64,000 nt of DNA from Malurus cyaneus samueli. Lineage: Eukaryota; Chordata; Aves; Passeriformes; Maluridae. The stretch is taken from the NCBI GenBank assembly GCA_009741485.1, contig CM019236.1, positions 57,240,574 through 57,304,573 of the forward strand. The letters are read 5' to 3'. Below are positions 60,501 to 64,000 of this stretch, in pieces. The position numbers and the translations under genes are program-made. The notes under the pieces are model-generated. The model was not told the DNA's origin, did no database searches, and saw nothing but the letters and a program-made list of their open reading frames with translations. Position 1 is the first letter of the stretch; each line of letters opens with the position of its first letter.

Positions 60501-62409
60501 TATGGAAATGTCACAGATCTCTCTCATTTAAAAAAATCACATTTTATGATGTGTACATACTGTTTAAGTCTTACAGTGCTATCAACATTTTTGTAATAGA
60601 ATATGCATATTTTACAGTGGAATAAATGACCAAAAATGTTTTGATAGTAGAACTGATTTCATACAGGCACATTAGGACATTCACTGCCTGAATTACCAGT
60701 CTCTGATTTGAAAGTTATTGATATATGAGTAAATATAAACTGCAGGCCACAAATCATACAAGCAGGGCAATGTAAGTCAGACATGGTCCTTTACATCATC
60801 TGGCTGTGCACATCATGGGCTGTGCAGTTAAACAGAGGTGTGATTTCATGGAGACTTGCAGTGTAGAAACATGTTGAGATAAACCAAAGACAGAGCAATG
60901 GTTTTAATTTCTGAGATAGACATTTTCATTCAAACATAGGAGTAATCCAAGATCTTCTATTTCCCTGATTCAGACAAGAAATGTGGAGGAAGTGTAATTC
61001 ACTTCCTGTAACTCTTCCACTATAGAGTAAGGTATTAACAAGACACTGACAGAATTGATATTCTTCTGAAACATTGGAGTCACAAGTTATGGAGACAGTT
61101 AATCACTGAGATGGATGTTCTGGATATTCTAGGAAAACAAGAACTCAGTTTGTCATTCCCATTGCTGTACATCCTAGAAAATTGTTTCACACAAGTCACG
61201 GCCCAAAATATCAGTCTGCAACATTTACATGGACAAATGTGTTTTCCAATCTGAACTGAAAATGCAGACCTTAGAGTAAAGTATTGTGAGCTCACTGGGT
61301 GGCAAAAGTGTTAATGCTGGGGACTCTTGCTCCATATGAAACTTCAATTTCTAGTTTTCCTTTGCAACAATTTTCAAACAACCTGACAATACAGGGATGC
61401 CCAAATTGCTTTGCTATAGAGGATGCAGACATATGCCTGTTCTGTATTAAGGCTGACAGTGTCATGACAACACGCAGAGACTGAGGGGCAAAAATAGCCA
61501 CAAACCATTAGTTTCTTAGCTGGTTTGCTGTTGAGACCAAATAAGCAATACCTGGAAAAGACAGCTCCCTTAGCATGAGATATTCCTGCAGGAGAGTAAA
61601 TTTGCAGTTCCTGCTTTATCTACAGAAAATCTGCATCCCATACAGTGAGCTCCTCGCCTATGACTGAGATATTAAAGCAGTAATGAACGGGTCTCAGTGC
61701 CCCATCTGAAGACACTGAAAGATAATTTTATTTTCTAAGAAAGAGAAAAGAAATTATGACTTCCCAGACACAACAGAGCCTGCCAATAAGAAAGGTTTGT
61801 GAACATTACCGTAGAGTATACAAAATGCATTGAACTCTTCCAATTCCCTGATTGTACAAATTGGTTTATATTATCCTATGTGGAATTTGCTGTGTCACCA
61901 AGTACTGCTTTGTCTTCATTTTCCTTATCCAGAAAATCTGCAGAGCACCATAACAATTCAGTGTGCATTTCCCTGTTAATACTATAAGTGGGGTAATGGA
62001 TATTTTCCAAAGCTTATATTTTTAGAAGGGAAAGAAACATTCTAAATTTAATTCCTGTAGCTGCAAATTTAACCACAAAATATGTAGAAGATAGGAAGTG
62101 AAAGATTGGTAGTAAGTTGCATTAGTATCTACCAGAAGACTTCACTGAATGCACCAAATAAGCAAAATATCTGCTTACTGAGTGTAAGCAACAAAAGGAA
62201 TATTGGTCTTTGCAGACACATTTAAGATATAAAGATGGCACAACAGAGGTTCAGGATGGACCCAATCACTGAATAAACTGCACATTTCTGCTCTAGTGTT
62301 AGGCTGGACATTTTTGTACTTTCTCTTAGCAGATGCCCTACCTCATCTGACACTAGTTGAAAAGCAGATGGTCCAAAAGCTATTCCAGGTTCAGTGCAAT
62401 ACAACAGCT

Positions 62410-62530
62410 GTCTTTGTTTTTTTTGTTGGTGGATTCTTTTTTTTATTTTTTTTTTTTTAGTGGGCAGATTGTGTGTGGGTGTTTTTTTTTTTTTTTGGTG
62501 GTTAGGGTTTGTTTTGTTTTGTTTTTAAAT
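62410..62530. repeat. T-rich low-complexity tract
   Basis: Several T runs of 8-14 bases separated by G-rich words on the plus strand, giving an A-rich tract in the transcript. No associated retroelement body was recognised. Confidence 0.85.
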
Positions 62531-64000
62531 ACAGCTCTTTATCTTGTGAATGTTCTCTGAATTACTGAAATAAAAAGAAACTACTCCTAGGATTAGATTT
62601 TGTTCTCTGTGGAGTCAATGACTAACTCAATTACTTCACCTTGGCAGCTGAAAACACAAAATATAGTCTTACTTCTTTAGCATAAAAGGAACCAGGTGGG
62701 ATTTGAAGAACTAAAAACCACTATTCATTTTCTCACAAAGTAGAACCTAAGTACTAGACTATATTTTTTTAATTGGTATGGACTGGATAGGAAGTTTTAC
62801 CTTCCCCAAAATTACTAGAGTTCTACAGTCAGTTCTGAAATGGACTGGCACATCAATTTGGACCAGAGGATGAATTATCTTTAGTACACTTTATGCTGGA
62901 ACTCTCACTGAGTGTTTCCATGCGAGAAACAAGAGGTGTTTTAACAACCAGCAGGCCAGCAGTCACATGATGCTTTCCTGCTCCAAATACCTACTGTCAA
63001 ATTACATGCTGTTCACAGCAACCATGCTCCTACAAGAACTACAGTTGAATTTTACTGCTTGAGAAGTCACCAAGCCCTCTTCAGCCTCCTCTCTCAGAGA
63101 AAAAAAATTATGTCATCATTAAAAAATATTAGCTGAAATGATTTTATTGTTTTTGAAGAAAAATGTATTGAAAAAAACAGACCTACCAACTTCTAACCTC
63201 TGGAAAGGGCCAAAGAAATCAAGTGACAATATGCTAGTAAATTCTTGAAAGTCCATCTGATTTAGCTAACGTTTAATTCAGATCAAAGTGTATGCTAATA
63301 AGCAGCTGCAGCCAGTATCTAATTAGCATGTGAATTTACTGAGCTTGCACATCCAGCTGAAAAGCACAACAATTTTTGCAGCCAGTATATGATTGAGTCA
63401 AACTCTTCCCTGTATAAATACTTCCAGAAATAAGACAGGTTTGCTACAACCTTTACAGTTACACAAAACTGAAACCTCAAAGATCAATAAGCCTTATTTG
63501 TAGTCCACATAGAAAAGAAACGGAAAAATCACTGTGAGAGACTGGAATGTTAATAGTTAATGACTCGAACAAGTTACCATTTGCAGAAGTAGAGGATGTT
63601 TGCTGACAATGCTCCAAGCAACTACCCAGGTGCACAGGGGGTGCACATCCATCTCCGGACACCTTAGCTTGGTGTTGAACAAGGGAAGAGGCTGATAAGA
63701 GGCAAATCCTGCCAGATGGGGTAGTGCTTTTTACCATGCCAATGCCCTTACACAAGTGGCTCAGCTGTGCCGACATTCCCATGTCTGCAGGCATCCATCC
63801 CTTCTCACAATTGCATTAAGAGACAGCTGTAAGGTTGTGTTCCATGACCCACAGTATTACAACACCTGTGCAAAACTCCCTGCTCCAGCAGAGCTGTCTG
63901 GTCATTCTCACTCAGCCTGAGCGTGACATTAACCCACTGGACTTTGTGTTTTTGGGCTTTTCCTGGCCCCAATGGATCAAGACTGTGACCATTGCTTCAA

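Larger units (their letters stand above)
52096..64000 (-). other. Intron upstream of exon 11 (5' end outside window)
   Basis: At least 11.9 kb of intron without a recognisable exon. The preceding TRPM3 exon was looked for by its expected KKKEL end and not found. CR1 fragments occupy parts of 53600-55385. Low-complexity patches are at 57436-57550 (A/C-rich) and 62410-62530 (T-rich with G). The host-gene microRNA miR-204 was not found here. Confidence 0.7.

Noticed and set aside
63477..63794. 105-codon minus-strand frame near the right edge as an upstream TRPM3 exon
   Set aside because: The peptide does not resemble any TRPM segment and lacks a suitable donor in the right phase.
52096..64000. 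Possible location of miR-204, the microRNA hosted in a TRPM3 intron
   Set aside because: The antisense of the mature sequence (AGGCATAGGATGACAAAGGG) was looked for by eye and not found; the hairpin probably lies in an earlier intron beyond the right edge.

Overview
The window is vertebrate nuclear DNA. It is almost certainly avian, because it carries CR1 LINE fragments in the antisense orientation typical of birds and has compact introns. It holds the central part of one gene, TRPM3 (transient receptor potential cation channel, melastatin subfamily member 3), transcribed on the minus strand. No second protein-coding gene could be supported. TRPM3 lies on the Z chromosome in chicken and zebra finch, so a Z origin is likely, but this is inference and not read from the sequence.

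Fourteen coding exons were read by hand on the minus strand, each with an AG acceptor and a GT donor. They run from 52095 (5' side) down to 7593 (3' side). Together they give 1987 coding bases in one uninterrupted frame. In order they encode the end of the cytosolic melastatin homology regions, a charged linker before the membrane domain, S1 and S2, S3 and S4, and S5 with the pore helix and the start of the selectivity filter. The start codon, early exons, S6, TRP helix, coiled coil and C-terminus lie outside the window. The first ~7.6 kb (after the pore exon) and the last ~11.9 kb (before the first visible exon) are intron. For convenience I number the exons 11 to 24, which agrees with the published mouse numbering as I recall it for exons 13, 15, 17 and 24.

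The most interesting content is a cluster of frame-preserving alternative splice choices, all recognisable in the DNA. (1) A strong internal donor in exon 13 would remove 18 residues matching the region reported as indispensable for channel function (ICF). (2) A 36-base micro-exon (15) encodes REYPGFGWIYFK. (3) A 30-base micro-exon (17) encodes PKALKLLGME. (4) A pair of donors 36 bases apart at the pore (exon 24) corresponds to the mammalian alpha1/alpha2 pore switch that changes divalent-cation selectivity. Their presence suggests the isoform system seen in mammals predates the bird-mammal split.

The remaining sequence is intronic: simple repeats, a purine tract, AT-rich tracts, three recognisable CR1 copies near 53.6-55.4 kb (one nested in another), and an old degenerate CR1 relic near 40.4-41.2 kb. 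I found no RNA genes, CRISPR arrays or complete mobile elements. I saw no clearly undescribed system; the findings are mainly regulatory and evolutionary.
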